Positions 18,687-31,715 of a DNA stretch of 64,000 nucleotides are shown here, one piece after another. Source of the stretch: Pseudomonas sp. B6002. Lineage in GTDB: Bacteria > Pseudomonadota > Gammaproteobacteria > Pseudomonadales > Pseudomonadaceae. The notes under the pieces were generated by a model. The model worked only from the letters and a program-made list of their open reading frames with translations, was not told the DNA's origin and ran no database searches. How positions within the stretch are numbered: the first letter of the stretch is position 1; each line of letters opens with the position of its first letter. Location: positions 160 through 64,159 of the forward strand of contig NZ_JACAOY010000017.1 in NCBI RefSeq assembly GCF_013385985.1, in the 5' to 3' direction. The position numbers and the translations under genes were made by a program.

Positions 18687-21600
18687 ATGATGGACGCCTT
18701 CGAACTCCCCCAAACGCTGGTCCAGTCCCTTCAACGTCGCGCCGCGCAGACCCCGGACAAGACCGCCCTGCGCTTCCTCGCCGACGCTGCCGAGCACAAC
18801 GTGGTGCTCAGCTACCGCGACCTGGACCAACGCGCCCGCACCATCGCCGCCGCCTTGCAGGCCAATGCGGATTTGGGCGACCGTGCCGTGCTGTTGTTCC
18901 CCAGCGGCCCGGATTACGTCGCGGCGTTCTTCGGTTGCCTCTACGCGGGCGTGATCGCGGTGCCGGCGTATCCGCCTGAATCCACGCGCCGTCACCATCA
19001 GGAGCGCCTGCTGTCGATCATCAGCGATGCCGAGCCGCGCCTGCTGTTGACCATCGCCAGCCTCGCCGAGGGCCTGTCGCAGATTGAAAATGCGCCCCCC
19101 GTCTTGAGCGTCGACAGCCTGGAAAATACCGGCGATTGGACTGGCCCGGTCCTGCACCCCGACGACATCGCCTTCCTGCAATACACCTCCGGTTCCACCG
19201 CCTTGCCCAAGGGCGTGCAAGTCAGCCACGGCAACCTGGTGGCCAACGAAGTGCTGATCCGTCGCGGTTTTGGCATCGACCTCAACCCGGACGACGTGAT
19301 CGTCAGCTGGCTGCCGCTGTACCACGACATGGGCCTGATCGGCGGCCTGCTGCAACCGATCTTCAGCGGCGTGCCGTGCGTGTTGATGTCGCCGGCCTAC
19401 TTCCTCGGCCGGCCGTTGCGCTGGCTCGAAGCGATGAGTGAATACGGCGGCACCATCAGCGGCGGCCCGGATTTCGCCTACCGCTTGTGCAGCGAGCGGG
19501 TCAGCGAGTCGGCCCTCGAGCGCCTGGACCTGAGCCATTGGCGCGTGGCTTATTCCGGCTCCGAGCCGATCCGCCTCGACACCCTGGAACGCTTCGCCGA
19601 GAAGTTCGCCACCTGTGGGTTCACCCCGAACAACTTCTTCGCTTCCTACGGCCTGGCCGAGGCCACTTTGTTTGTGGCCGGTGGTACCCGTGGCCACGGC
19701 ATCCCGGCACTGCGTGTTGATGAGCACGCCCTGGCCGCCAACCGCGCTGAACCGGGGCAGGGCAGTGCGATCATGAGCTGCGGCACCAGCCAGCCGGACC
19801 ATGCGGTGCTGATCGTCGACCCCCACACTCTCACGGAACTGGCCGACAACAGCGTCGGCGAACTCTGGGCTACTGGCCCGAGCATCGCCCACGGCTACTG
19901 GCGCAACCCCGAGGCCACCGCCAAGACCTTCGTGCAACACGCCGGCCGCACCTGGCTGCGCACGGGCGACCTGGGCTTTATCCGCGAGAGCGAGGTGTAC
20001 ATCACCGGCCGCTTGAAAGACCTGCTGATCGTGCGCGGCCACAACCTCTACCCGCAGGACATCGAGCAGACCATCGAGCGCGAAGTGGAAGTGGTGCGCA
20101 AGGGCCGTGTCGCGGCATTTGCCGTGAATGACCAGGGCCTGGAAGGCATCGGCATCGCCGCTGAAATCAGCCGCAGCGTGCAGAAAATCCTGCCACCCGA
20201 AGCGCTGATCAAGGCGATCCGCCAAGCCGTGGCCGAGGCCTATCAAGAGGCGCCAAGCGTGGTGGTGTTGCTCAACCCCGGCGCGCTGCCCAAAACCTCC
20301 AGCGGCAAGGTGCAACGTGCGGCCTGTGCCCTGCGCCACGCCGATGGCAGCCTCGACAGCTACGCGCAGTTCCCCGGCCTGCAAGCGCACGCTGGCGACG
20401 CAGCGCTGGAATCCGAATTGCAGAGCCAGATCGCAGCGATCTGGTGCGAGCAACTGCACGTGGCAACGGTCGCGGCGGATGATCACTTCTTCCTGCTCGG
20501 CGGTAACTCCATCACCGCCACCCAAGTCGTGGCGCGCCTGCGCGAGACCCTCGGCCTGGAGCTGAACCTGCGCATGCTGTTCGAAGCCCCGACCCTGCAA
20601 GGTTTTACCGCCAGCGTCGCGCAATTGCAGCAGGACGGCGGCGTCGCCCAAGGCGCGATCCATGCCTTGTCGCGCCAGGACGAACTGCCCCAATCCCTGG
20701 CACAGAACCGTCTGTGGATCACCTGGCAACTGGACCCGCAGAGCAGCGCCTATACCATTCCCGGTGCCCTGCGCCTGCGCGGTGAGCTGGATGAAGACGC
20801 CGTGCGCGCCAGCTTCCAACACCTGATCGAGCGCCACGAAGCGCTGCGCACACGCTTCTATGAGCGAGACGGCCAGGCGTTCCAGCGAGTCGACGCAACC
20901 ACCGGATTCGACCTGCAAGTCATCGACCTCAGCGACCTGCCCGCCGCCGAGCGTGAGGCCCGCGCGCAACAGATCCGCGAGGACGAAGCACGCACCCAGT
21001 TCGACCTGGAAAAGGGCCCGCTGCTGTGGGTGACCCTGGTGCGCCTGGACGATGAAGAGCACCAGCTGCTGGTGACGCTGCACCACATCATCGCCGACGG
21101 CTGGTCGCTGAACATCCTGATCGACGAATTCTCCCAGCTGTACGCCGCTGCCACCCAAGGCCAACGCCTGGAGCTGCCGGCACTGGCCCTGCAGTACGCC
21201 GACTACGGCAGTTGGCAGCGCCAATGGCTGGCTGAAGGCGAGGGCCAGCGTCAACTGGCGTACTGGAAAGCGCAGTTGGGCGATGAGCATCCAACGCTCA
21301 GCCTGGCCACCGACCATCCGCGCTCGGCACAACACCGCCGCAGTGCCGAACGCCACACCGTGCGCCTGGGCGCGAGCCTCAGCGAAGCCATTCGCCGGAC
21401 CGCCCAGGCCAACGAGTCCACGCCGTTCATGCTGTTGTTGGCGGCGTTCCAGAGCCTGCTCTATCGCTACAGCGGCCAGCGTGATATCCGCATCGGCGTG
21501 CCCAATGCCAACCGTCCGCGCCAGGAAACCCAAGGCCTGGTCGGCTTTTTCATCAATACGTTGGTGTTGCGTGCCGAGTTGGACGGGCGCCTGCCGTTCA

Positions 21601-24600
21601 CTGAGCTGCTGACCGCAACCCGCCGAGCAGCGCTGGGGGCCCAGGCTCACCAGGACCTGCCGTTCGAACAACTGCTGGAAGCCTTCCCCCAAGCTCGCGA
21701 GCAAGGCCTGTTCCAGGTCATGTTCAACCACCAGCAGCGCGACTTGAGCGCCTTGCGCCGTCTGCCCGGCATGCTCGCCGACGAGCTGCCGTGGCACAGC
21801 CGCGAAGCCAAGTTCGACCTGCAACTGCACACCGAAGAGGACCGCAACGGGCGCCTGAGCCTGTCGTTCGACTACGCCGATGAACTGTTCGAAAAGGCGA
21901 CCATCCAGCGCCTGGCCGAGCACTATATCAACCTGTTGCAGGCCGTCTGCGAGCAACCCCGGCAAGCCATCGGCGACCTGGTGCTGATGCCGCACGACGA
22001 ACAGGCGCGTTACAGCGAAGCCCCCTGCGCGCCGGCCCAACAGTGGTTGCCCGAACTGCTCAACCAGCAGGTCTCGGACAACACCGCGCTGGTCTGGGAT
22101 GGCGGCAGCCTGACCTTCGCCCAACTGCACACCCAGGCCAACCGACTGGCCCATTACCTGCGCGACAAAGGCGTCGGCCCGGACGTGTGCGTGGCCATCG
22201 CCGCCGAGCGTTCGCCGCAGTTGTTGATCGGCTTGCTGGCGATCATCAAGGCCGGTGGCGCCTACGTACCGCTGGACCCGGATTACCCCGCCGACCGCCT
22301 GGCCTACATGCTCAAGGACAGCGGCGTGCACCTGCTGCTGACCCAGACCGCGTTGCTGGAACACCTGCCGACAGCCGAGGGCGTTTGCGTCATCGCCATG
22401 GACAGCCTGCACCTCGATAGCTGGCCGACCCAGGCCCCCGGCCTGCACCTGGATGGCGACAACCTTGCCTATGTGATCTACACCTCCGGCTCCACTGGTC
22501 AACCCAAAGGCGTGGGCAACACCCATGGCGCCTTGGCCGAGCGTTTGCAGTGGATGCAAGCCACGTATCAACTCAACGACACCGACGTGCTGATGCAAAA
22601 GGCGCCGATCAGTTTCGACGTGTCGGTGTGGGAATGCTTCTGGCCACTGATCACCGGTTGCCGCCTGGTACTCGCTGGCCCGGGTGAACACCGTGATCCG
22701 CACCGCATCGCGCAATTGGTGCAGGAACATGGCGTGACCACCCTGCACTTTGTGCCACCGCTGTTGCAGCTGTTTATCGATGAGCCGCTGGTGGCTGAAT
22801 GCACCAGCCTGCGCCGCCTGTTCTCCGGCGGTGAAGCCTTGCCCGCTGAGTTGCGCAACCGCGTGTTGGCGCAGTTGCCGGCGGTGCAATTGCACAACCG
22901 CTATGGCCCGACCGAAACCACGATCAATGTGACCCATTGGCACTGCACCGCCGCAGATGGCGAGCGCTCGCCGATTGGCCGCCCGCTGGGCAATGTGATC
23001 TGCCGCGTGCTGGATGAGCAGCTCAACCCCGTGCCGCTGGGCGTGCCGGGCGAGTTGTGCATCGGCGGTATCGGCCTGGCCCGGGGTTACCTGGGGCGCG
23101 CCGGGTTGACCGCCGAGCGTTTTGTCGCCGACCACCAGGGCGCGCGCCTGTATCGTACCGGTGACCGTGCCCGTTGGACGGCCGATGGGGTTATCGAGTA
23201 CCTCGGCCGCCTCGATCAGCAGGTCAAGTTGCGTGGCTTCCGGGTGGAGCCGCAAGAAATCGAAGCGCGCATGCTGGCCCTGGACGGCATCGCCCAGGCC
23301 CTGGTGCTGGTGCGTGATGCGCAACTGATCGGTTACTACACCGCCCACACCGAGCGGGATGAAGCCGATGTAAAAACCGCCCTGGCTGCCGAACTGCCGG
23401 AGTACATGGTGCCCGCGTTGTTGATGCGCCTGGACAGCATGCCCCTGAGCCCCAGCGGCAAGCTCGACCGCCGTGCGTTGCCCGAGCCCGTGTGGCAAAC
23501 CCGCGAGCACATCGAGCCCGAAACGCCGTTGCAACAGCAGATTGCTGCGATCTGGCGTGAAGTTCTCGGCGCGCCGCGCATCGGCCTGCGCGATGACTTC
23601 TTCGCCTTGGGCGGGCATTCGTTGCTCGCCACCCAGATCATCTCCCGCACCCGCCAGGCGTGCGATGTGGAGCTGCCGCTGCGCACCCTGTTTGAAGCCA
23701 GCGAACTGGGCGCCTTTGCCGAGCAGGTCGGGCAGATCCAGGCCTCGGGCCAGCGCAACCAGCAAAGCGCAATCGCCAAAGTCGACCGCCGCCAGCCTGT
23801 GGCGTTGTCCTATTCCCAGCAGCGCATGTGGTTCCTCTGGCAGATGGAGCCGGACAGCCCGGCTTACAACGTGGGCGGCATGGCGCGCCTGCGCGGCGTG
23901 CTCGACGTGGGCCGCTTCGAGGCCGCGTTGCAAGCGTTGATCATGCGCCACGAAACCCTGCGCACTACCTTCCCGAGCGTGGATGGCGTGGCGTACCAGA
24001 AGGTCTCGCCACAGACCGGCCTGCGCATGGACTGGCAGGACTTCTCGGCATTCAACGAAACCGAGCGCCAGCAGCGCCTGCAGCAACTGGCCGATCACGA
24101 GGCCCACACCCCGTTCAACCTGGAAACCGGGCCACTGCTGCGCGCTTGCCTGGTCAAGGCCGGCGAGCAGGAACACTACCTGGTGCTGACCCTGCACCAC
24201 ATCGCCACCGAAGGCTGGGCCATGGACATCTTTGCCCGTGAACTCAGCGCGCTGTACGAAGCCTTCATCGACGAGCGCGACTCGCCGCTGGCGCCGTTGC
24301 CGGTGCAGTACCTTGACTACAGCGTGTGGCAGCGTCAGTGGCTGGAGTCTGGCGAACGCCAGCGCCAACTCGACTATTGGACGCAGCAGTTGGGCAACGA
24401 ACACCCGCTGCTGGAACTGCCCGGCGACCGCCCACGGCCACCGGTGCAAAGCCACCAGGGCGAGCTGTACCGCTTTGACTTGAGCGATGACCTGGCCGCC
24501 CGCGTGCGTGCCTTCAATGCCGAGCGCGGCCTGACCTTGTTCATGACCATGACCGCCACCCTGGCCGTGTTGCTCTACCGCTACAGCGGCCAGACTGACC

Positions 24601-27600
24601 TGCGCATCGGCGCCCCGGTAGCCAACCGTATCCGCCCGGAAAGCGAAGGGCTGATCGGCGCGTTCCTCAACACCCAAGTGCTGCGTTGCCAGCTCAATGG
24701 GCAGATGAACGTCGGCGAGTTGTTCGAGCAAGTGCGTCACACCGTCATCGAGGGCCAGTCCCATCAAGACCTGCCGTTCGACCACTTGGTGGAAGCCCTG
24801 CAACCGCCGCGTAGCGCAGCGTACAACCCGCTGTTCCAGGTGATGTGCAACGTGCAGCGCTGGGAATTCCAGCAAAGCCGGCAACTGGCGGGCATGACCG
24901 TCGAGTACCTGGCCAACGATGCCCGCGCCACCAAGTTCGACCTCAACCTGGAAGTCACCGACCTCGACCATCGCCTGGGTTGCTGCCTGACTTACAGCAC
25001 CGACCTGTTCGACGAGCCGCGCATTGCACGCATGGCCGAGCATTGGCGCAACCTGCTGGAAGCGCTGATCGCCGATCCGCACCAGCGACTCAGCGAACTG
25101 CCGTTGCTCACCGTCGTCGAGCAACACGCGTTGCAAGACAGCCTGGGTATCGAAAAGGGCGAGCATCGCCTCGACCAGTGCATTCATCAGCTGTTCAGCC
25201 AACAGGCCGCAGCCCGTGGCGATGCCCCTGCACTGACCTTTGCCGGCGCTACCCTCAGCTACCGCGAACTGAACGAACGCGCCAACCGCCTGGCCTGGAT
25301 GCTCCGCGAGCGTGGCGTCGGCCCGCAGGTGCGTGTCGGCCTGGCGTTGCCGCGTTCCCTGGAAATGGTCGTCGGCCTGCTGGCGATCCTCAAGGCCGGT
25401 GGCGCCTACGTGCCGCTGGACCCGGAATACCCGCTGGACCGCCTGCACTACATGATCGAAGACAGCGGCATTGGCCTGCTGCTCAGCGACGCGGCAATGT
25501 TCGAAGCCCTCGGTGAATTGCCGGCGACGGTGGCGTGCTGGTGCCTGGAAGATGACCTGCCGGTGCTCGCTAACTACCCGTCGGATGAGCTGCCGTTTAT
25601 CAGCTTGCCGCAACACCAGGCGTACTTGATCTACACCTCCGGCTCTACCGGCAAACCGAAAGGCGTGGTGGTGGCCCACGGTGAGATCGCCATGCACTGC
25701 GCGGCAGTGATCGAGCGCTTCGGCATGCGCGCGGACGACTGCGAGTTGCACTTCTATTCGATCAACTTCGATGCCGCCACCGAGCGTTTGCTGGTGCCGT
25801 TGCTCAGCGGTGCCCAGGTGGTATTGCGCGCCCAGGGCCAGTGGGATGCCGAGGAAATCTGCGGGCTGATCCGCACCCATCGCATCAACATTCTGGGCTT
25901 CACACCCAGCTACGGCAGCCAGTTGGCGCAATGGCTGGCGACCCAGCAACAGACCTTGCCGGTGCGCATGTGCATCACCGGTGGCGAAGCACTGACTGGC
26001 GAACACTTGCAGCGCATTCGTGCGGCGTTCCTGCCCGAGGTGTTCTTCAATGCCTATGGTCCGACGGAAACCGTGGTCATGCCGCTGGCCAGCCTGGCGC
26101 CCGAGCAACTGGAAGAGGGCGCTGGCAGCGTGCCGATCGGCAGCATCATCGGCGACCGCGTGGCCTATATCCTCGACGCCGACCTGGCGCTGGTGCCCCA
26201 AGGCGCGACCGGCGAGCTGTACGTCGGCGGCGCGGGTTTGGCCCAGGGTTATCACCAACGCCCGGGCATGACGGCCGAGCGTTTTGTTGCTGACCCGTTC
26301 GCCCATGACGGCGGGCGCCTGTACCGCACCGGTGACCTGGTGCGCCAGCGCGCCGATGGCTTGGTGGAGTACCTGGGGCGGATCGACCATCAGGTGAAGA
26401 TCCGTGGTTTCCGCATCGAGCTGGGCGAGATCGAAACCCGTCTGCTGGAGCACGAAGCCGTGCGTGAAGCGGTGGTGCTGGCGCTGGATTCGCCGAGCGG
26501 CAAACAGCTGGTGGCGTACCTGGTCAGCGATGCCGAGCACGGCGCGCTGCGTGACGCACTGAAGGCTCATCTCAAGGCGCAACTGCCGGACTACATGGTG
26601 CCCGCGCACCTGATCGTACTCGACAGCATGCCGCTGACCGCCAACGGCAAACTCGACCGCCGTGCCTTGCCGCAACCGGACCCGGAGGCCAACCGTCAAC
26701 AGTACGTGGCTCCGCGCAATGAACTGGAAAGCACGTTGGCCGCCATCTGGTGCGCAGTGTTGAACGTGCAGCAAGTCGGCCTGGACGATAACTTCTTTGA
26801 ACTGGGCGGCGACTCGATCCTGTCGATCCAGGTGGTCAGCCGTGCGCGGCAGGCGGGTATTCACTTCAGCCCCCGTGACCTGTTCCAGCACCAGACCGTG
26901 CAAACCCTCGCCGCCGTTGCCACGCGCACCGAGCAAGTCACGGCGGAGCAGGGCGTGCTCACCGGCCGCTCGGGGCTGACGCCGATCCAGCATTGGTTCT
27001 TCGACACCGAGATCCCGAACCGCCAGCACTGGAACCAGGCGCTGTTGCTCAAGCCGTTGCAACTGCTCGACCCACATCGCCTGGAGCAAGCGCTGCTGGC
27101 GGTGCTGGAGCACCACGATGCCCTGCGCCTGAGCTTCACCTCGCGTGATGCGCATTGGCACGCCGAACACTTGGCCGTACCGCAAGGTGGCGTGCTGATG
27201 CAGGCGCAAGTGCGCGACATGGCTGATTGCACCGCGCTGTTCACCGACACCCAACGCAGCCTCGACCTGGAACACGGCCCGCTGTTGCGCGCCTTGCTGG
27301 TGGACGGTCCCGAGGGCCAGCAACGCCTGCTGATTGCGATTCATCACCTGGTGGTGGACGGCGTGTCCTGGCGTGTGTTGCTGGAAGACCTGCAAAACGT
27401 CTATCGCCAATTGAGCGACGGCCAGTCCGTCAGCCTGCCAGCCAAGACCAGTGCGCTACGCGATTGGGCCGCCCGCTTGCAGGCCTATGCCGGCAGTGAA
27501 TCCCTGCGTGAAGAGTTGAGTGTGTGGCAACACCAGTTGGCCGGGCCTGACGCGGCATTGCCGGTGGCGCGCCCGCAAGGCTCGCTGCGCAATCGCGATG

Positions 27601-30600
27601 CCGACACGGTGAGCGTGCGCCTGGGCATCGAACCTACCCGGCAGTTGCTGCAACAGGCGCCGAGCGCGTATCGCACCCAGGTCAACGACCTGCTGCTGAC
27701 CGCCCTGGCCCGTGTGCTGTGTCGCTGGAGCGGCCATGCGTCGGCGCTGATCCAGCTGGAAGGCCACGGCCGCGAAGCGCTGTTCGATGACATCGACCTG
27801 ACCCGCAGCGTCGGCTGGTTCACCAGTGCTTACCCGCTGCGCCTGACGCCGCACGCCGGGCAGGGCGACTCGATCAAGGCGATCAAGGAGCAACTGCGCG
27901 GCGTGCCGCACAAAGGCTTGGGGTATGGCGTGCTGCGTTACCTCGCGGAGGAGGGGGTCAAGCACGCCATGGCGGCGTTGCCGACGGCAGGCATTACCTT
28001 CAACTACCTCGGCCAGTTCGACCAGAGCTTCGGCAGTGATGCGCTGTTCCACCCGCTGGACGAATCCGCAGGCCTGGCCCACGACCCCGATGCGCCGCTG
28101 CCCAATGAGTTGAGCGTCGACAGCCAGGTGTACGGCGGCGAGCTGGTGCTGCGCTGGACCTTCAGTCGCGAGCGCCACGATCAACACACCATCCGTGAAC
28201 TGGCCGACGCGTACCTGGCCGAGTTGCAAGGCCTGGTTGCCCATTGCCTGCAGGACGAGGCCGGTGGCCTGACGCCGTCCGACTTCCCACTGGCACACCT
28301 GACCCAGCCGCAACTGGATGCATTGCCGGTACCGGCCGCCGTCATCGAAGACGTGTACCCGCTGACCCCGATGCAGGAGGGCCTGTTGCTGCATACCTTG
28401 CTGGAACCGGGCACCGGCCTCTATTACATGCAGGATCGCTACCGCATCAACAGTGCCCTGGACCCCGAGCGTTTCGCCCAGGCCTGGCAGGCGGTGATCG
28501 CCCGTCACGAAGCCCTGCGCGCGTCGTTCTGCTGGAACGTCGGCGAAGACATGTTGCAAGTGATCCATAAACCGGGCAGTACGCCGATCGAATACCTGGA
28601 TTGGAGCAACGACCCGGAAAGCGAACAGGAACCGCGTCTGCAAGCCTTGCTCAAGGCCGAGCGCGAAGCCGGGTTCGATCTGCTCAACCAGGCGCCGTTC
28701 CACCTGCGCCTGATCCGCGTCGGTGCCGAGCGCTACTGGTTCATGATGAGCAACCACCACATCCTCATCGATGCCTGGTGCCGTTCGTTGCTGATGAACG
28801 ATTTCTTCGAGATCTACAGGGCCCTCGGCGAAGGCCGCGACGCGCAGTTGGCCACGCCGCCGCGCTATCGCGACTACATCGCTTGGCTGCAACGCCAGAA
28901 CCTCAATGAAGCGCGCCAGTGGTGGCAGCAGAACCTGCAAGGCTTCGAGCGCACCACGCCGATCCCGAGTGACCGGCCATTCATGCGTGACCACGCGGGT
29001 CACGGCGCCATGGTGGTGGGCGACTGCTACACCCGCCTCGATGCCCGTGACGGTGCGCAACTGCGTGAGCTGGCCCAGGCTCACCAACTGACGGTCAACA
29101 CCTTCGCCCAGGCGGCATGGGCCTTGGTGCTGCGTCGCGTGAGCGGTGATCGCGACGTGCTGTTTGGCGTGACCGTGGCCGGGCGCCCGGTGGAAATGCC
29201 CGAGATGCAGCGCACCGTCGGCCTGTTCATCAACAGCATCGCATTGCGGGTGAAGCTGCCCGAGGACGATCAACCCTGCAGCGTGCGCCAGTGGTTGAGC
29301 AGCCTGCTCGACAGCAACATGCAGTTGCGCGAGTACGAATACCTGCCGCTGGTGACCATTCAGGAGCACAGCGAACTGCCCAAGGGCCAGCCGCTGTTCG
29401 ACAGCCTGTTTGTGTTCGAAAACGCCCCGGTGGAAGTCTCGGTGCTGGACCATGCACAAAGCCTGAATGCCACCTCGGACTCCGGCCGCACCCACACCAA
29501 TTTCCCGCTGACCGCCGTGTGCTACCCGGGCGATGACCTGGGCCTGCACCTGTCCTATGACCAGCGCTATTTCGACGAAACCACCGTGCAAGGCATGCTC
29601 GCTGAGTTCAAGCGCTTGCTGTTGGCGCTGGTGCAGGGCTTCCATGGCGACATGGCCGACCTGCCGTTGATTGGCGAACAGGAACGCGCGTTCCTGCTGG
29701 ACGGCTGCAACCAGAGCGAACACGCCTACCCGCTGGAACGCAGCTACATCGCGCTGTTCGAAGAGCAGGTGGCCGCGCATCCGCACCGCATCGCCGCCAG
29801 TTGCCTGGACCAGCAGTGGACCTATGACGAACTCAACCGCCGCAGCAACGGCCTGGGCCACGCACTGATCGCAGCGGGTGTCGGCCTGGACCAACCGGTG
29901 GCCTTGCTGGGCGAGCGTAACCTCGACCTGCTGGGCATGATTATCGGCAGCTTCAAGGCCGGTGCCGGCTACCTGCCGCTGGACCCGGGCCTGCCGAGCC
30001 AGCGTCTGCGCAGCATCATCGACTTGAGCCGCACGCCGCTGCTGGTGTGCACCGAGGCATGCCGCGAGCAAGCCATCGAGCTGCTGGACGGTTTCGACTG
30101 CCAGTTGCTGGTGTGGGAAGAAATCCCGGCGCGTGGCGAGAACCCTGGCATCTACAGCGGCCCGGACAACCTCGCCTATGTGATTTACACCTCCGGCTCC
30201 ACTGGTCTGCCCAAGGGCGTGATGGTGGAGCAGCGCGGCATGCTCAATAACCAGTTGAGCAAGGTGCCGTACCTGGACTTGAGCCCGGTGGACGTGATCG
30301 CGCAGACCGCCTCGCAAAGCTTTGATATTTCCGTGTGGCAGTTCCTCGCTGCGCCGCTGTTTGGCGCACGGGTGGACATCGTGCCGAACACCCTGGCCCA
30401 TGATCCCCAGGGCCTGCTGGAACATGTGCAGGCCCAGGGCATCACGGTGCTGGAAAGCGTACCGTCGCTGATCCAGGGCATGTTGGCCCAGGACCGTGTC
30501 GGCCTGGACGGTCTGCGCTGGATGCTGCCGACCGGTGAGGCGATGCCGCCTGAATTGGCGCACCAGTGGTTGCTGCGTTACCCGGAGATTGGGCTGGTGA

Positions 30601-31565
30601 ACGCTTATGGTCCTGCGGAATGCTCGGATGACGTGGCGTTCTTCCGCGTCGACCTGGCCTCTACCCGTGGCACTTACCTGCCGATCGGTACACCGACCGA
30701 CAACAACCGTTTGTACCTGCTCGATGGCGCACTGGAGTTGGTGCCGCAAGGCGCCGTGGGTGAGGTGTGCGTGGCGGGCACCGGCGTCGGTCGCGGTTAT
30801 GTCGGCGACCCGTTGCGCACGGCGCCGGTGTTTGTGCCGAACCCGTTCGGCGCACCGGGTGAGCGGCTGTATCGCACCGGCGATTTGGCGCGCCGTCGCA
30901 GCGACGGCGTGCTGGAGTACGTCGGGCGTGTCGACCATCAGGTGAAGATTCGCGGTTACCGCATCGAACTGGGTGAAATCGAAGCGCGCCTGCATGAGCA
31001 ACCGGAAGTCCGGGATGCGGCGGTGGGCGTGCAGGAAGGCGTCAACGGCAAGCATCTGGTCGGCTATCTGGTGGCGGCGGATGAAGCATTGAACCCAAGC
31101 GAACGCCTGGACCGCATCAAGCAGCGCCTGCGTGCCGAATTGCCGGAATACATGGTGCCGCTGCACTGGCTATGGCTCGACCGCCTGCCGCTCAACGCCA
31201 ACGGCAAACTCGATCGCAAGGCGCTGCCGGCCCTGGAGATCGGCCAGTTGCACTGCCAGGACTACCTGGCGCCGCGCAACGAACTGGAAACCACCTTGGC
31301 TGCGATCTGGGCTGAAGTGTTGAAAGTGGAGCGGGTTGGGGTGCAGGACAACTTCTTCGAACTGGGCGGGCATTCGTTGTTGGCCACGCAAATTGCCTCG
31401 CGGGTACAGAAGACGTTGCAGCGGGATGTGCCGCTGCGGGCGATGTTCGAGTGCAGCACGGTGGCGGAGTTGGCCGAGTACATCGATGGGTTGGCGGCCA
31501 ATGAGATCAGTGCCGAGAAGGTGGATCGGTTGAGTGATCTGATGGCGGAGTTGGAGGGGTTGTAA
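18687..31565 (+). CDS. pvdL: Pyoverdine chromophore synthetase PvdL
   Basis: This 4292-residue non-ribosomal peptide synthetase begins pyoverdine assembly. Domains in order, by motif (residues approximate): acyl-CoA-ligase-like (1-560; [11 protein letters not shown] at 166); carrier 1 (Ser608); condensation (HHIIADG at 800); adenylation A1 (core at 1265); carrier 2 (Ser1645); condensation (HHIATEG at 1837); adenylation A2 (core at 2316); carrier 3 (LGGDS, Ser2710); epimerisation ([10 protein letters not shown] at 2886); condensation (HHILIDAW at 3357); adenylation A3 (core at 3834); carrier 4 (Ser4230). There is no thioesterase, so the chain passes to another synthetase. In known PvdL the modules load a fatty acid, L-Glu, D-Tyr and L-Dab. 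Here the single epimerisation domain follows module 3, as expected for D-Tyr, and the A3 pocket reads like Dab. The start MMDAFELP matches the known protein. Confidence 0.97.
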   Translation: MMDAFELPQTLVQSLQRRAAQTPDKTALRFLADAAEHNVVLSYRDLDQRARTIAAALQANADLGDRAVLLFPSGPDYVAAFFGCLYAGVIAVPAYPPESTRRHHQERLLSIISDAEPRLLLTIASLAEGLSQIENAPPVLSVDSLENTGDWTGPVLHPDDIAFLQYTSGSTALPKGVQVSHGNLVANEVLIRRGFGIDLNPDDVIVSWLPLYHDMGLIGGLLQPIFSGVPCVLMSPAYFLGRPLRWLEAMSEYGGTISGGPDFAYRLCSERVSESALERLDLSHWRVAYSGSEPIRLDTLERFAEKFATCGFTPNNFFASYGLAEATLFVAGGTRGHGIPALRVDEHALAANRAEPGQGSAIMSCGTSQPDHAVLIVDPHTLTELADNSVGELWATGPSIAHGYWRNPEATAKTFVQHAGRTWLRTGDLGFIRESEVYITGRLKDLLIVRGHNLYPQDIEQTIEREVEVVRKGRVAAFAVNDQGLEGIGIAAEISRSVQKILPPEALIKAIRQAVAEAYQEAPSVVVLLNPGALPKTSSGKVQRAACALRHADGSLDSYAQFPGLQAHAGDAALESELQSQIAAIWCEQLHVATVAADDHFFLLGGNSITATQVVARLRETLGLELNLRMLFEAPTLQGFTASVAQLQQDGGVAQGAIHALSRQDELPQSLAQNRLWITWQLDPQSSAYTIPGALRLRGELDEDAVRASFQHLIERHEALRTRFYERDGQAFQRVDATTGFDLQVIDLSDLPAAEREARAQQIREDEARTQFDLEKGPLLWVTLVRLDDEEHQLLVTLHHIIADGWSLNILIDEFSQLYAAATQGQRLELPALALQYADYGSWQRQWLAEGEGQRQLAYWKAQLGDEHPTLSLATDHPRSAQHRRSAERHTVRLGASLSEAIRRTAQANESTPFMLLLAAFQSLLYRYSGQRDIRIGVPNANRPRQETQGLVGFFINTLVLRAELDGRLPFTELLTATRRAALGAQAHQDLPFEQLLEAFPQAREQGLFQVMFNHQQRDLSALRRLPGMLADELPWHSREAKFDLQLHTEEDRNGRLSLSFDYADELFEKATIQRLAEHYINLLQAVCEQPRQAIGDLVLMPHDEQARYSEAPCAPAQQWLPELLNQQVSDNTALVWDGGSLTFAQLHTQANRLAHYLRDKGVGPDVCVAIAAERSPQLLIGLLAIIKAGGAYVPLDPDYPADRLAYMLKDSGVHLLLTQTALLEHLPTAEGVCVIAMDSLHLDSWPTQAPGLHLDGDNLAYVIYTSGSTGQPKGVGNTHGALAERLQWMQATYQLNDTDVLMQKAPISFDVSVWECFWPLITGCRLVLAGPGEHRDPHRIAQLVQEHGVTTLHFVPPLLQLFIDEPLVAECTSLRRLFSGGEALPAELRNRVLAQLPAVQLHNRYGPTETTINVTHWHCTAADGERSPIGRPLGNVICRVLDEQLNPVPLGVPGELCIGGIGLARGYLGRAGLTAERFVADHQGARLYRTGDRARWTADGVIEYLGRLDQQVKLRGFRVEPQEIEARMLALDGIAQALVLVRDAQLIGYYTAHTERDEADVKTALAAELPEYMVPALLMRLDSMPLSPSGKLDRRALPEPVWQTREHIEPETPLQQQIAAIWREVLGAPRIGLRDDFFALGGHSLLATQIISRTRQACDVELPLRTLFEASELGAFAEQVGQIQASGQRNQQSAIAKVDRRQPVALSYSQQRMWFLWQMEPDSPAYNVGGMARLRGVLDVGRFEAALQALIMRHETLRTTFPSVDGVAYQKVSPQTGLRMDWQDFSAFNETERQQRLQQLADHEAHTPFNLETGPLLRACLVKAGEQEHYLVLTLHHIATEGWAMDIFARELSALYEAFIDERDSPLAPLPVQYLDYSVWQRQWLESGERQRQLDYWTQQLGNEHPLLELPGDRPRPPVQSHQGELYRFDLSDDLAARVRAFNAERGLTLFMTMTATLAVLLYRYSGQTDLRIGAPVANRIRPESEGLIGAFLNTQVLRCQLNGQMNVGELFEQVRHTVIEGQSHQDLPFDHLVEALQPPRSAAYNPLFQVMCNVQRWEFQQSRQLAGMTVEYLANDARATKFDLNLEVTDLDHRLGCCLTYSTDLFDEPRIARMAEHWRNLLEALIADPHQRLSELPLLTVVEQHALQDSLGIEKGEHRLDQCIHQLFSQQAAARGDAPALTFAGATLSYRELNERANRLAWMLRERGVGPQVRVGLALPRSLEMVVGLLAILKAGGAYVPLDPEYPLDRLHYMIEDSGIGLLLSDAAMFEALGELPATVACWCLEDDLPVLANYPSDELPFISLPQHQAYLIYTSGSTGKPKGVVVAHGEIAMHCAAVIERFGMRADDCELHFYSINFDAATERLLVPLLSGAQVVLRAQGQWDAEEICGLIRTHRINILGFTPSYGSQLAQWLATQQQTLPVRMCITGGEALTGEHLQRIRAAFLPEVFFNAYGPTETVVMPLASLAPEQLEEGAGSVPIGSIIGDRVAYILDADLALVPQGATGELYVGGAGLAQGYHQRPGMTAERFVADPFAHDGGRLYRTGDLVRQRADGLVEYLGRIDHQVKIRGFRIELGEIETRLLEHEAVREAVVLALDSPSGKQLVAYLVSDAEHGALRDALKAHLKAQLPDYMVPAHLIVLDSMPLTANGKLDRRALPQPDPEANRQQYVAPRNELESTLAAIWCAVLNVQQVGLDDNFFELGGDSILSIQVVSRARQAGIHFSPRDLFQHQTVQTLAAVATRTEQVTAEQGVLTGRSGLTPIQHWFFDTEIPNRQHWNQALLLKPLQLLDPHRLEQALLAVLEHHDALRLSFTSRDAHWHAEHLAVPQGGVLMQAQVRDMADCTALFTDTQRSLDLEHGPLLRALLVDGPEGQQRLLIAIHHLVVDGVSWRVLLEDLQNVYRQLSDGQSVSLPAKTSALRDWAARLQAYAGSESLREELSVWQHQLAGPDAALPVARPQGSLRNRDADTVSVRLGIEPTRQLLQQAPSAYRTQVNDLLLTALARVLCRWSGHASALIQLEGHGREALFDDIDLTRSVGWFTSAYPLRLTPHAGQGDSIKAIKEQLRGVPHKGLGYGVLRYLAEEGVKHAMAALPTAGITFNYLGQFDQSFGSDALFHPLDESAGLAHDPDAPLPNELSVDSQVYGGELVLRWTFSRERHDQHTIRELADAYLAELQGLVAHCLQDEAGGLTPSDFPLAHLTQPQLDALPVPAAVIEDVYPLTPMQEGLLLHTLLEPGTGLYYMQDRYRINSALDPERFAQAWQAVIARHEALRASFCWNVGEDMLQVIHKPGSTPIEYLDWSNDPESEQEPRLQALLKAEREAGFDLLNQAPFHLRLIRVGAERYWFMMSNHHILIDAWCRSLLMNDFFEIYRALGEGRDAQLATPPRYRDYIAWLQRQNLNEARQWWQQNLQGFERTTPIPSDRPFMRDHAGHGAMVVGDCYTRLDARDGAQLRELAQAHQLTVNTFAQAAWALVLRRVSGDRDVLFGVTVAGRPVEMPEMQRTVGLFINSIALRVKLPEDDQPCSVRQWLSSLLDSNMQLREYEYLPLVTIQEHSELPKGQPLFDSLFVFENAPVEVSVLDHAQSLNATSDSGRTHTNFPLTAVCYPGDDLGLHLSYDQRYFDETTVQGMLAEFKRLLLALVQGFHGDMADLPLIGEQERAFLLDGCNQSEHAYPLERSYIALFEEQVAAHPHRIAASCLDQQWTYDELNRRSNGLGHALIAAGVGLDQPVALLGERNLDLLGMIIGSFKAGAGYLPLDPGLPSQRLRSIIDLSRTPLLVCTEACREQAIELLDGFDCQLLVWEEIPARGENPGIYSGPDNLAYVIYTSGSTGLPKGVMVEQRGMLNNQLSKVPYLDLSPVDVIAQTASQSFDISVWQFLAAPLFGARVDIVPNTLAHDPQGLLEHVQAQGITVLESVPSLIQGMLAQDRVGLDGLRWMLPTGEAMPPELAHQWLLRYPEIGLVNAYGPAECSDDVAFFRVDLASTRGTYLPIGTPTDNNRLYLLDGALELVPQGAVGEVCVAGTGVGRGYVGDPLRTAPVFVPNPFGAPGERLYRTGDLARRRSDGVLEYVGRVDHQVKIRGYRIELGEIEARLHEQPEVRDAAVGVQEGVNGKHLVGYLVAADEALNPSERLDRIKQRLRAELPEYMVPLHWLWLDRLPLNANGKLDRKALPALEIGQLHCQDYLAPRNELETTLAAIWAEVLKVERVGVQDNFFELGGHSLLATQIASRVQKTLQRDVPLRAMFECSTVAELAEYIDGLAANEISAEKVDRLSDLMAELEGL

Positions 31566-31715
31566 ATCTACCATTGATCGGAAAAGGCAGTGTTTCCGGT
31601 CGGACCTGTCAGTTCTCACAGTTGGCGAAGGCGTGCTTCAAGAGCTCACTTCAGGAGGAAGCCCTGGGCCTTTATCGGGCTCGGGCATTCCCTCTTCGAA
31701 CACGGAGTTCTTACC

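Noticed and set aside
18672-27410. A 2912-codon open frame antisense to pvdL, and another of 1236 codons at 27456-31166
   Set aside because: They mirror the NRPS codon pattern: GC-rich third positions leave few stops on the opposite strand. They have no ribosome binding site, are rich in Gln/His/Arg/Val, and cross known domains on the plus strand.
20488-31400. Repeated segments within pvdL that could look like tandem DNA repeats
   Set aside because: They are the conserved core motifs of successive adenylation, condensation and carrier domains, not a separate repeat element.
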